This document shows positions 17,846 to 25,769 of a DNA stretch of 47,623 nucleotides, piece after piece. A program made the translations under genes and the position numbers. Below the pieces are notes generated by a model. It was not told the DNA's origin, ran no database searches, and saw only the letters and a list, made by a program, of their open reading frames with translations. Source of the DNA: Bacteroidota bacterium (GTDB lineage: Bacteria; Bacteroidota; Bacteroidia; Bacteroidales; CAIWKO01); assembly GCA_037133915.1 (NCBI GenBank), contig JBAXND010000032.1, forward strand, positions 1 to 47,623, in the 5' to 3' direction. How positions within the stretch are numbered: the first letter of the stretch is position 1; every line of letters starts with the position of its first letter.

Positions 17846-18955
17846 TTAATAGCTCAGTGCCTGACCTTCGTTCAGGTCCTGGTAGCCTGTGGTAATAATT
17901 TTATCTCCGACATTAAGACCTGTCAGTATTTCCGCCATTCCGTTATATATCTGACCAACGGTAACTGTTTGTTTATGGGCGGTTTTGATGCCTTTTTCTT
18001 CGCGAGAAACAAAAATATATTGCTCGTTCATTGATTTCTGGATAATATTCACAGGAACAACAATGGCCGACGGTGCTTTATAATCGTTGATGCGAAGTAC
18101 TGCTATCATGTTTGCTCTGAACTGATACTGGCCGGGCGTAATGCGCGCTTCCACCTGAAAAGTGCGATTAGTCGGGTTGATATACTTTGATGTAAAGCTT
18201 AGTTTTGTTTTGATGTCGTAATTGAAATCGGGGAAGTGGATAATTACACTGTCGCCGGTTTTTACGCGGACCGAATAGGCTTCCGCTATATCTGCCATCA
18301 CTTTAATGGTTGAGAAATTCACAACTCTGAATGTAGGAATTCCGGGACTTACGACCTGTCCTATCTTGATGGGTATTTCTTCAACAGTGCCGTCTATAGG
18401 AGAGGTGATGCGTGTCATTTCAATCTGCTCCTGCAATGTTTTCATTTTATTCTCAAGGCTTTCTTTATTGTTTTTTGCCGTGAGGTACTGCACTTCAGAA
18501 CCAATTTTCTGATCCCATAAGTTTTTTTGTTTATTGTAGATGTCAGTTGCAAATACAAGCTGTGCCTCAAGTTCTGATTTTGTTTTTAAAAGTACGGATG
18601 CGTCGAGGGTAGCCAGCAGCTGACCTTTTCTTACAGTCTGGCCTTCTTCAACATTCACGCTTGCAACGAAACCGGGCGTTTTACAATTAACGGCAATATT
18701 CTGATCGCCGTCCACGCGTCCCTGAATTTCTATATAATGGCAGAAAGCCTGCTGGGTAACTTCAGTAACAAGAATATTTTTAGTTTTAGCGGTTAAGCCC
18801 CCTTCGGCAGTCAGTTCTGTTTCAAGTGTTGTTATCTGGGCAGCGATTTCATCGTGTTGCTTTTTTAATTTTTCAAGCTCGGCTTTTTTATCGACAGGTC
18901 TGTTGCAGGCAAAAACGAATACGAGCAAACTCATTAATAACAGTGATTTTTTCAT
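17846..18955 (-). CDS. RND efflux periplasmic adaptor (MFP) lipoprotein
   Basis: This 369-aa protein has a lipoprotein signal ending VFAC (Cys17). A coiled-coil hairpin, a lipoyl/barrel-sandwich domain (VNVEEGQTVRKGQLLATLD at ~100-118; TSPIDGTVEEIPIKIGQVV at ~185-205) and beta-barrel/membrane-proximal domains follow, as in AcrA/HlyD adaptors. It bridges the RND pump and the outer-membrane channel. A short extra N-terminal coiled coil (AELEKLKKQHDEIAAQITTLE) lies right after the lipid anchor. Its neighbours are tolC-like (64 bp upstream) and RND (44 bp downstream). Confidence 0.93.
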   Translation of the reverse strand: MKKSLLLMSLLVFVFACNRPVDKKAELEKLKKQHDEIAAQITTLETELTAEGGLTAKTKNILVTEVTQQAFCHYIEIQGRVDGDQNIAVNCKTPGFVASVNVEEGQTVRKGQLLATLDASVLLKTKSELEAQLVFATDIYNKQKNLWDQKIGSEVQYLTAKNNKESLENKMKTLQEQIEMTRITSPIDGTVEEIPIKIGQVVSPGIPTFRVVNFSTIKVMADIAEAYSVRVKTGDSVIIHFPDFNYDIKTKLSFTSKYINPTNRTFQVEARITPGQYQFRANMIAVLRINDYKAPSAIVVPVNIIQKSMNEQYIFVSREEKGIKTAHKQTVTVGQIYNGMAEILTGLNVGDKIITTGYQDLNEGQALSY

Positions 18956-19019
18956 ATCTCAAATGCTTTATTTTGAAGTTTTCTTTTGTTCTGGTTGATT
19001 AATATTTTCTAAATATTGA

Positions 19020-20432
19020 TTAATAATTGTTCAGCGCTTTATTAAGTTTGGAATAAGAGTTCAGCAGCTCAAGCAGGCAGTTGAAATAATTTCCCTGAGT
19101 GGTCAGATATTGTGTATATGCCTGATTCAGTTCCATACTTGACGACATGCCTTCCTTAAATTTATATGCATTTTTATCGTAGATTTTTTTCGAAAGCGCC
19201 ATATTATTTATTTCGGAACGGTACTGGTCTGTGTAGGTTTTAAGTCCCGAGCGTGCGCTCTGTACTTCAAGCTGAAGTGCCTGTTCAACTTGCTTCAGCA
19301 CTATATTGTGTTTTTCAATATTCAATTTATCGGCTTGTATTTTCATCAGCCTGTTTCCCGAGCTCCACAGAGGAACTGAAAGGTTCACACCAAAAATGGT
19401 GGTCTTATACCATTTGTTCGCATCGCCTCCCGAAAAGAAGTTGAATTCATTGCGCTGTGCGCTGCGAGAAGTTGTGAAAAAGCAGGTGAGCGTAGGATAA
19501 TAGCGGCTCTGGTCCACTTTAAGCGTTTGTTTCAGCAATTGAGCGTTTGTTTTCATTATTTGAAAATCGATGTGGTTGTTCGCATCGAATTGTTTTTCGG
19601 AAAGATTGGCTCCAATGGCTCTTAATACGAGGTCTTCAAGTGGATCGGTAAGCGTTATTTGTTCGCTGAGGTCAATGCCCATCTGAAATTTAAGCAAGTC
19701 ATTTGCAAGTTCTATCTGACGGTCAACCATGGCGCGTTTGTTTGTCAGATTTGATACAATAAGTGAAAGTTGTTCAACATCGGTTTCTTCCATGAAGCCG
19801 TTTTTCTGGAACTCTTTTGTTTGGTTATAGATGCGGTCCATATTGGCCAGTGTTGAATCGAGAACAGAACGGTTCGCTTGTGCCACTAATACAAGATAAT
19901 ATGCCTGAGCAACGGCTTCTCGCGTTTCAATTTCCGATTTTACTTCGGCATTTTTGCTGAGGTCAACAAGAATAGCAGCCGCTTTTAGTCCAACCACAAA
20001 AGTTCCGTCGAACAGCAACTGGCTTGCGGTCAGGTCACCGCTGAAATTGTGCTTTGAACCAAACTGTACTTCAAACTTATCATTCGATGCGCCTGTCAGC
20101 TGGTTGGGAGCAATCAGTCCGTGCTGCAACAGCACTCCTTCAACAGCAGGTGTAAGGAAGTTCGGCATCAGCTGCGTGGGAATGTCAATATACATATTGT
20201 ATTTGGCAGAACCGTTAATCTGAGGTAATCCGAGTGTAATGAATTGCTTGCGGTTTTTTTCAGCAACTGCGATATCGAAATTGGCTGTGCGGGTTTTATA
20301 CGCGTTTTCCAGGGCATAGTCTTGTGCCTGTTTCAAAGTAAAGGCCGTCGATTTCAGCTGCCCGAAAGAACTGTTTGTTGTGCAGAACAGCATAATAAAC
20401 GCTGCTGTGGCGGTAATAAATAATCGTTTCAT
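19020..20432 (-). CDS. TolC-family outer-membrane efflux channel
   Basis: I chose the ATG at 20432 (MKRLFITATAAFIMLFC, 470 aa). The open frame runs 33 codons further but that part overlaps the tetR gene and hides the signal peptide. The protein shows two OEP repeats of alternating helix and strand (AFTLKQAQDYALENAYKTR near the N-terminus, KIYDKNAYKFKEGMSSSMEL near the C-terminus). It should trimerise as the exit duct for the RND pump. The start lies 4 bp after the tetR stop, indicating translational coupling. Confidence 0.92.
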   Translation of the reverse strand: MKRLFITATAAFIMLFCTTNSSFGQLKSTAFTLKQAQDYALENAYKTRTANFDIAVAEKNRKQFITLGLPQINGSAKYNMYIDIPTQLMPNFLTPAVEGVLLQHGLIAPNQLTGASNDKFEVQFGSKHNFSGDLTASQLLFDGTFVVGLKAAAILVDLSKNAEVKSEIETREAVAQAYYLVLVAQANRSVLDSTLANMDRIYNQTKEFQKNGFMEETDVEQLSLIVSNLTNKRAMVDRQIELANDLLKFQMGIDLSEQITLTDPLEDLVLRAIGANLSEKQFDANNHIDFQIMKTNAQLLKQTLKVDQSRYYPTLTCFFTTSRSAQRNEFNFFSGGDANKWYKTTIFGVNLSVPLWSSGNRLMKIQADKLNIEKHNIVLKQVEQALQLEVQSARSGLKTYTDQYRSEINNMALSKKIYDKNAYKFKEGMSSSMELNQAYTQYLTTQGNYFNCLLELLNSYSKLNKALNNY

Positions 20433-20436
20433 CGAA

Positions 20437-21057
20437 TCAATGTTTTTTTTGTTGGGTTGCAATCTTTTTATCGAGGTACTCAATGCCTTTTTTACTGGCA
20501 ATACCCCTGATATGATAATTGATAAGTTCATTAAAAATTTCCGTTGAAGAATAGTTCAGTGCATCTGTCAGACCGGGTTCCATACTCAGTTCAACGCGTG
20601 AAACATAAATTTTCGCAATAACCTCAGGTTTCAAATCACTACGATACAAACCTTCTTTAATTCCCTGACGCAGGTTGGTCATTACATTGTCGAAAACATG
20701 AATGCTTTTATATTTCATCAGCTTCTGCCATATTTCCGGATGATACTTTTGAAGGTCGAAGGTGATGGATGGGTTGATGTCTTTTAAAAAATGATTGATG
20801 ATCCGGCTTATTTCAAGCAAGGCATCAATAGCATTTACTTTTCCGTTGTAAATGCACAGCAGTGCGGCGCCAAGCCGCTTTGCGTGGAAGTCCAGAAATT
20901 TTTCAACGAGGTCGTTTTTATCGACAACGCATTCGTACAGCGTTTTTTTAGAAACGCCCAGTTCGCGCGCAACATCATCCATTGTTACGCTTCGTATTCC
21001 GTAGCTCAGGTACAGTGCCGAAACTTTTTCAATGATATGCTGAACCTTTTCTTCCAT
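20437..21057 (-). CDS. TetR/AcrR-family regulator of the efflux operon
   Basis: I chose the ATG at 21057 (206 aa) over a TTG six codons upstream, which lies within the promoter region. The N-terminal helix-turn-helix is clear (~15-60): GIRSVTMDDVARELGVSKKTLYEC, then a typical TetR dimer/ligand domain. It is the first gene of its own efflux operon and faces a near-perfect operator candidate at 21079-21124, so autorepression relieved by a pump substrate is the simplest model. Confidence 0.92.
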   Translation of the reverse strand: MEEKVQHIIEKVSALYLSYGIRSVTMDDVARELGVSKKTLYECVVDKNDLVEKFLDFHAKRLGAALLCIYNGKVNAIDALLEISRIINHFLKDINPSITFDLQKYHPEIWQKLMKYKSIHVFDNVMTNLRQGIKEGLYRSDLKPEVIAKIYVSRVELSMEPGLTDALNYSSTEIFNELINYHIRGIASKKGIEYLDKKIATQQKKH

Positions 21058-21062
21058 GGCGA

Positions 21063-21070
21063 CAAAAGTA
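21063..21070 (-). promoter_or_regulatory. -7 promoter element for tetR-efflux operon
   Basis: The minus strand reads TACTTTTG, matching TAnnTTTG, 6 nt before the tetR ATG. The mRNA would be leaderless or nearly so. The -33 position falls inside the inverted repeat at 21079-21124. Confidence 0.5.
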
Positions 21071-21078
21071 CACAAAAA

Positions 21079-21124
21079 ATAAACTCAAAAAACTTTTAGC
21101 ATAAAAAAAGTTTTTTGAGTTTAT
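21079..21124. promoter_or_regulatory. 19-bp-arm perfect inverted repeat, candidate TetR operator
   Basis: ATAAACTCAAAAAACTTTT (21079-21097) has its exact reverse complement at 21106-21124, with an 8-bp spacer. It covers the -33 region of the tetR operon promoter, so bound regulator would block transcription. TetR dimers often bind such sites, and two dimers could fit the 46-bp span. Confidence 0.65.
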
Positions 21125-21277
21125 AGGCGTCATTTTTTTACGGTATGTCGATGCTCACTTACAATTGATTAGGTGGCTTCGACCTGCTAATGTGATTTTT
21201 GTCAGAAAAGTTCCGGGCGCCATAATGTGAATGCGGGTTTTCTTAAAATCTTTGATATTTCTTGTTTAACGTGAATT

Positions 21278-22150
21278 TTATTCATGCTTGATGAATGTAC
21301 CCTTGCGGTATTCGCTTAAAGCGAGATCTATTTCTTCCTGTGTATTCATGACCATGGGTCCGTACCATGCAATAGGCTCATTGATGGGTTTTCCTGAAAG
21401 TAACAGTAAACGTGCTTCGATATTTCCGGTAATCATCCTGATGCCGTCGCCATCATCAAAAAGCACCAATGAATGGTTCGTAAATGGTTCTCTCGTTGAC
21501 GGCTCGCTTTCGGTTTCATGGCTGAAGAATGCCATGCCATCATAAATATATGCGAAAGCATTGTGTCCTTTTACACACGGATGGATGTATTCTGAATTGG
21601 CTGCAAGCCTGATATCCAGGTATTCGGGTTCGGTAATTACATCAGTTACGGGTCCCTGTTTTTCGTTCACGCTTCCGCAAATAATACGAATATTCACACC
21701 TTCTGCTACAGAAATTTCGGGTATCTGGTTATTTTTAATATCGCGGTATCTCGGGTCCATCATTTTATGCGATGCGGGAAGGTTGGCCCAAAGCTGAAAG
21801 CCATACATACGGCCATCAGCGCCTGCCAGAGGCATTTCCTGATGTATAATTCCATTACCTGCGGTCATCCACTGCACATCACCCGATGAGATGATACCTT
21901 TATTCCCCAGGCTGTCGGCATGTTCAACTTGTCCTTGTAACATGTATGTTATTGTTTCAATGCCGCGGTGCGGGTGCCATGGAAAGCCCTGAATGTAGTC
22001 GTCGGGATGATCAGACCGAAAGTCATCGAGCAGCAGAAACGGGTCAAACAGACCGCGCTCATGATAACCAAATGCTCTGTTGAGCTTAACACCGGCTCCT
22101 TCCATAACCGGCTGTGCCTTTATTATTTTTTTTATTTTTCGCAGTTCCAT
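21278..22150 (-). CDS. Pirin-family protein
   Basis: This 290-aa bicupin keeps the pirin metal site: FPWHPHRGIET gives His59 and His61, and GIIHQEMP gives His103 and Glu105, matching the ligands of human pirin. EHADSLGNKG, a pirin signature, is also present. Bacterial pirins bind Fe and some act as quercetin 2,3-dioxygenases; the role here is not known. No clear promoter was found. Confidence 0.92.
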   Translation of the reverse strand: MELRKIKKIIKAQPVMEGAGVKLNRAFGYHERGLFDPFLLLDDFRSDHPDDYIQGFPWHPHRGIETITYMLQGQVEHADSLGNKGIISSGDVQWMTAGNGIIHQEMPLAGADGRMYGFQLWANLPASHKMMDPRYRDIKNNQIPEISVAEGVNIRIICGSVNEKQGPVTDVITEPEYLDIRLAANSEYIHPCVKGHNAFAYIYDGMAFFSHETESEPSTREPFTNHSLVLFDDGDGIRMITGNIEARLLLLSGKPINEPIAWYGPMVMNTQEEIDLALSEYRKGTFIKHE

Positions 22151-22269
22151 GACTGATAAGGGTTACAGTGAAACGTATGTTGAGTCACGGGTTGAACGAC
22201 CAAAGCATGACTTTCTTGATGTGCCGTTCGTATTGCGTGAAATTTCTGACAGCGATGCTGCCGGATTCA

Positions 22270-22557
22270 TTAATTCTGTTTCAATCGGGCGGTGCGGTCA
22301 ATTAGCGATTGCTGATGTTCTTCGTCTGTTGAATTCGGGTCTTTCATTTCTCTGAACATTTGGCAAGGCAGTTCTACGCAGTCGCCGCAATCCTTGTGAT
22401 TGCGCGTGTTCACAGCACATCCAAACAGTGGACAGGTCTTTGTCGGCATCATTTCAAGTGCCCAAAATGTTTGACCTTTCACGGCATGGCAGCCGGCACA
22501 TTTTTCAGGATAAAATTCACATTCATCGCAAATAAGACCACAGGCAGATAGTATCAT
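22270..22557 (-). CDS. DUF3795-like Cys-rich protein
   Basis: The open frame is longer, but the upstream part overlaps the divergent hemW start; ATG at 22557 (MILSACGLICDECEF, 95 aa) matches the family start. Nine or so Cys occur in paired patterns (CGLICDEC, EKCAGC, CGDCVELPC), as in DUF3795, which probably binds zinc or an iron-sulfur cluster. The function is unknown. It sits between pirin and hemW. A near-consensus -7 (TATCTTCG) is at 22581-22588. Confidence 0.8.
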   Translation of the reverse strand: MILSACGLICDECEFYPEKCAGCHAVKGQTFWALEMMPTKTCPLFGCAVNTRNHKDCGDCVELPCQMFREMKDPNSTDEEHQQSLIDRTARLKQN

Positions 22558-22631
22558 AATAATATCTTTATTTACAGATACGAAGATAATACAATTGAGA
22601 TAAACTACATATGCCTGATGTATTTTTCCGC

Positions 22632-22639
22632 TACCTTTG
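22632..22639 (+). promoter_or_regulatory. -7 promoter element for hemW
   Basis: TACCTTTG matches TAnnTTTG, 23 nt before the GTG start at 22663. Confidence 0.5.
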
Positions 22640-22662
22640 ACAATTATTAACAGAACGACCGC

Positions 22663-23790
22663 GTGGCAGGTATTTACATACATATTCCATTCTGCAAAAA
22701 GAAATGTGCTTATTGTAACTTTTTTTCACTTGCTTCGGCAGGACTGATGAAGGGTTTTATTCAGGCCATGCTTGCCGAGGTGGTTCTTACTGCTGATTAT
22801 CTTGGCGGAGAAACGGTCGATACAATTTATTTTGGTGGAGGCACGCCTTCTATCATTGAGCCTTCTGATGTTGCACAAATATTAGATAAAATACGGATTG
22901 CCCATGCAGTTGCTGATGATGCCGAAATTACCATTGAAGCCAATCCCGACGATGTAACTATTGATAAACTCAGGGCATGGAAAGCTTCCGGTATCAACAG
23001 GTTCAGTCTGGGCGTGCAGTCATTTAACGACGAAGATCTGCTCTGGCTTGGGCGCACACATAACGCGGCACAATCAATCAGTGCTGTTAATCTGATAAAG
23101 GCAAGTGGTTTTGATAATGTGAGTATTGACCTCATATACGGAATACCCGGTCAGGATGAAACGAGATGGATGAAAAATATTGAAACTGCCGTGACTATTG
23201 ACGTTCCTCATATTTCTGCCTATTCACTTACTGTTGAAGACGGAACTATTCTGCACAACTTTATCGGAAAGGGTCGTGCCGAAATGCCTGATGATGCTCT
23301 TTCAGAACGTCATTTCACACGCATAACGGAAACATTAGAGAGCAATGGTTTTTTGCATTATGAAATATCTAATTTTTGCCGTGAAGGTATGTTTTCGCGA
23401 CACAATTCTGCTTATTGGCAGGGCGTAAAATATCTGGGACTGGGCCCATCAGCGCATTCTTTCAATGGCAGTACGAGGCAGTGGAACGTGAGCTCGGTAA
23501 GTAAATATCTGAAAGCCATAGCTGCCGGTACGCCTGATTTTGAAATGGAAACACTGAGTCCGGAACAGAAATATAACGAGTATGTCATGGTTTCGCTCAG
23601 AACAATGTGGGGTTGCGACCTTAAGTATATTGAAAACAACTTTGGGAAAGCTCTTTTGCTGCATTTGATTTCCGAAGCGGAACCATTTATTCGTACGGAG
23701 GAGATTTTTTCTCAAAACGATATTCTTTATCTCTCCAATAAAGGCAAACTTTTTGCCGACCGGATTGCATCATCACTTTTTACCGGGTGA
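22663..23790 (+). CDS. hemW: HemW-like radical SAM protein (heme chaperone)
   Basis: This 375-aa protein starts with GTG; the N-terminus AGIYIHIPFCKKKCAYCNF is where the family begins. It has the CX3CX2C radical SAM cluster (Cys11, Cys15, Cys18), the GGGTPS motif (~residue 65), IEANPDD, and GVQSFNDEDLLWLGRTHN. The C-terminal HemN-like domain includes YEISNF and YLGLGPSAHS. HemW binds heme and is thought to deliver it to respiratory proteins; it is not coproporphyrinogen oxidase, although often annotated as such. Confidence 0.92.
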   Translation: MAGIYIHIPFCKKKCAYCNFFSLASAGLMKGFIQAMLAEVVLTADYLGGETVDTIYFGGGTPSIIEPSDVAQILDKIRIAHAVADDAEITIEANPDDVTIDKLRAWKASGINRFSLGVQSFNDEDLLWLGRTHNAAQSISAVNLIKASGFDNVSIDLIYGIPGQDETRWMKNIETAVTIDVPHISAYSLTVEDGTILHNFIGKGRAEMPDDALSERHFTRITETLESNGFLHYEISNFCREGMFSRHNSAYWQGVKYLGLGPSAHSFNGSTRQWNVSSVSKYLKAIAAGTPDFEMETLSPEQKYNEYVMVSLRTMWGCDLKYIENNFGKALLLHLISEAEPFIRTEEIFSQNDILYLSNKGKLFADRIASSLFTG

Positions 23791-24094
23791 TTTCCGGAAT
23801 TCATTCCCCTTCGTTTAAATAATTGGTTTATAAATAGTTGTATATTCTGATGCACTTACCTCTATATCCTACGCAATTAGTAGGATTAAAACTAATTTAT
23901 TTTAATGATATTAATTAGTTTTAATTGATGTATGCGCTAACAGGTGTTTCATGCGTATATTTTTAGCACTTGGCGTTTATTTTAGAAAGCGCGTCCGGGA
24001 GTTTTTATAGCGTCAATCAATATTAACACTACCCGGAGAACATTTAGGAACATGCATAAGTATCTTTGTTAATTATTAATTTAACAACCGAGTA
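23791..24094. other. AT-rich intergenic region with two inverted repeats
   Basis: No gene is seen. ATCCTAC (23866-23872) and GTAGGAT (23880-23886) make a short hairpin that may end hemW. TTAAAACTAATT (23886-23897) and AATTAGTTTTAA (23913-23924) make a 12-bp inverted repeat that abuts it. Either or both could be operators for the T9SS gene pair. The promoter of that pair lies at the right end. Confidence 0.5.
24061..24068 (+). promoter_or_regulatory. -7 promoter element for the T9SS paralog pair
   Basis: TATCTTTG is an exact TAnnTTTG match, 27 nt before the ATG at 24095. No TTTG is found at the -33 spacing. Confidence 0.5.
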
Positions 24095-25687
24095 ATGAAA
24101 TCGACCTTACATTTTGTGATTTTCTTTTGCCTTAGTTTTGTTCTCTCCTCTGCAGCAATAGATGTGTTTGCATGGGGTGGTGATGTTACACTTCCTGTTG
24201 TTTCTGGAAATAAATACAGCAATGCCCGGATATCCGTTGCTTACGATGGCACCATTTATTATGGTCGCATTTTTTCAACTGTAGCGGGTGGATCTTTTAT
24301 TTCATGGGAAGTTCTGAAATCAACGGACAACGGGATAACATTTATTCCTTTTTCGAATGGGGCAGTGGGTGGTAGCTCAAAATGCACTGCGTTGGATATA
24401 ATATGTGCCGGCGAAAATGCTACGGATTTTGCAGTTTATATTGCAAGGGCTTATCTTGATACGGTTACGACCACAGCCTCTTTGTACGCTGATAAATATA
24501 ATGCAACCGGTGGGTATGCCAGTACCATGGTGAATGAAAGCTTTAGTTATTCCACATCAAGAGGTTGGTCGAGTCTGAGTTTTGCAACCGACAGCCGCGA
24601 CCCGAATCCGTATTCAACGCCATATGCAATTAGTCTTGCAGCTACAATGGCCAGCACTTATGATTCGGTAATTGTCTGGACCGGCAATGACGGCGGTACT
24701 ACAATCCATCGCCGCAGCCTGTTCGGCACACCCGGTTTCCTCAGAAATGTAAGTGCGTCTATCGGTTCAATTGCTATGGGTGTTACAGGTTATGGAAGAC
24801 TGGGCGTAACCTGGGATGATTATGCAAATTCAGGCGATGACTGGGGCGTAATTGAAACCATGTTCCTGTATCCCGACGATGGAACGAACAGTCAATATCC
24901 GGGACCATATACGCTTGCTGCCGGTGTTGCTCAATTCCGCAGACCCTGTATTGTGATGTCTGAGAATACTGCCGGAGGCACAGGCCCGGGCACCAGCGAT
25001 TTCAGGCTTATTGTCAGTGCAGAATGGAATGGTGATAACGGTGTCTGGGGAGCTGTATATGACAGTATCCTGCTCAAGATTCCGTCGTATAATTTCACAA
25101 GGTTATCTATCTGGACTCCTTCGGGCAACAGCACACAATGCCATGGTGTTTTCGACCCCCTGTACAACAACTTTCTTTTTACCTATTGCAATGACGTCAG
25201 CAATTCGATTTCTTATGTAATCAAGTTTATGAACTCACCTCAAATGGATTATCCTATATTTTTCAATTCCAACTTTCGTGATATTAATACTGCCAGCAGT
25301 ACATTCATGGCACCAAGGGTTGATATGAGCGTGAGCCGCGGTATGGCTGCATTTGCATGGAACGATAACTATAATTCATTGTTCGACGCAGAATGGTCTG
25401 TGATAGTGGGCGTACGTGAAAACAGCGCAGACGCGCATGATTTGAACATATTCCCTAATCCTGCCTCAGAAATTACCAATATCAGCTGTACCGCCGATGC
25501 ATCACAAAAGGTAAGCTTATTCGTGATGGATATTACCGGACGCGTTCTGCTTTCGCGTGAAGTTGAGCTGAATGCCGGAAGCAACAGCATTCAGCTTTCG
25601 GTTAATGCGCTGGCTGCAGGAAATTACTTTATTCAGCTTAAAGGAGCTACCATCAATTCAACGTTAAAACTGGTTGTGACAAAATAA
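24095..25687 (+). CDS. T9SS-secreted protein, tandem paralog 1
   Basis: This 530-aa protein has a signal peptide (hydrophobic ~6-22, cut near DVFAWGG). A ~420-residue body follows, with blade-like strands (NARISVAYDGTIYYGR, DNGITFIPFSNG, MSVSRGMAAFAWND) that suggest a sialidase/BNR-like propeller; this is a fold guess only. The last ~80 residues are a type A T9SS sorting domain (NIFPNPASEITNI, VMDITGRVLL, LKLVVTK). It is probably surface-attached or released. It is co-directional with a close paralog 82 bp downstream. No catalytic motif is recognised. Confidence 0.8.
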   Translation: MKSTLHFVIFFCLSFVLSSAAIDVFAWGGDVTLPVVSGNKYSNARISVAYDGTIYYGRIFSTVAGGSFISWEVLKSTDNGITFIPFSNGAVGGSSKCTALDIICAGENATDFAVYIARAYLDTVTTTASLYADKYNATGGYASTMVNESFSYSTSRGWSSLSFATDSRDPNPYSTPYAISLAATMASTYDSVIVWTGNDGGTTIHRRSLFGTPGFLRNVSASIGSIAMGVTGYGRLGVTWDDYANSGDDWGVIETMFLYPDDGTNSQYPGPYTLAAGVAQFRRPCIVMSENTAGGTGPGTSDFRLIVSAEWNGDNGVWGAVYDSILLKIPSYNFTRLSIWTPSGNSTQCHGVFDPLYNNFLFTYCNDVSNSISYVIKFMNSPQMDYPIFFNSNFRDINTASSTFMAPRVDMSVSRGMAAFAWNDNYNSLFDAEWSVIVGVRENSADAHDLNIFPNPASEITNISCTADASQKVSLFVMDITGRVLLSREVELNAGSNSIQLSVNALAAGNYFIQLKGATINSTLKLVVTK

Positions 25688-25715
25688 TATCAGAAAAATA
25701 TTTTTCAGCTTGTAT

Positions 25716-25748
25716 TTCCGGTGCAAGCGTTATTATTAATCACCGGAA
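25716..25748. promoter_or_regulatory. Inverted repeat between the two paralogs
   Basis: TTCCGGTG (25716-25723) and CACCGGAA (25741-25748) form a perfect 8-bp inverted repeat with a 17-bp spacer, 22 bp before the second paralog. It could be a leaky terminator or mRNA-stability hairpin in an operon; no T-tract follows. Confidence 0.4.
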
Positions 25749-25769
25749 CCATTTAATTAATTTCTATTT

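Noticed and set aside
22663..23790. Coproporphyrinogen III oxidase (HemN)
   Set aside because: The N-terminal HIPFCKKKCAYCNF and the length of 375 aa fit HemW; HemN is longer with a different N-terminal region.
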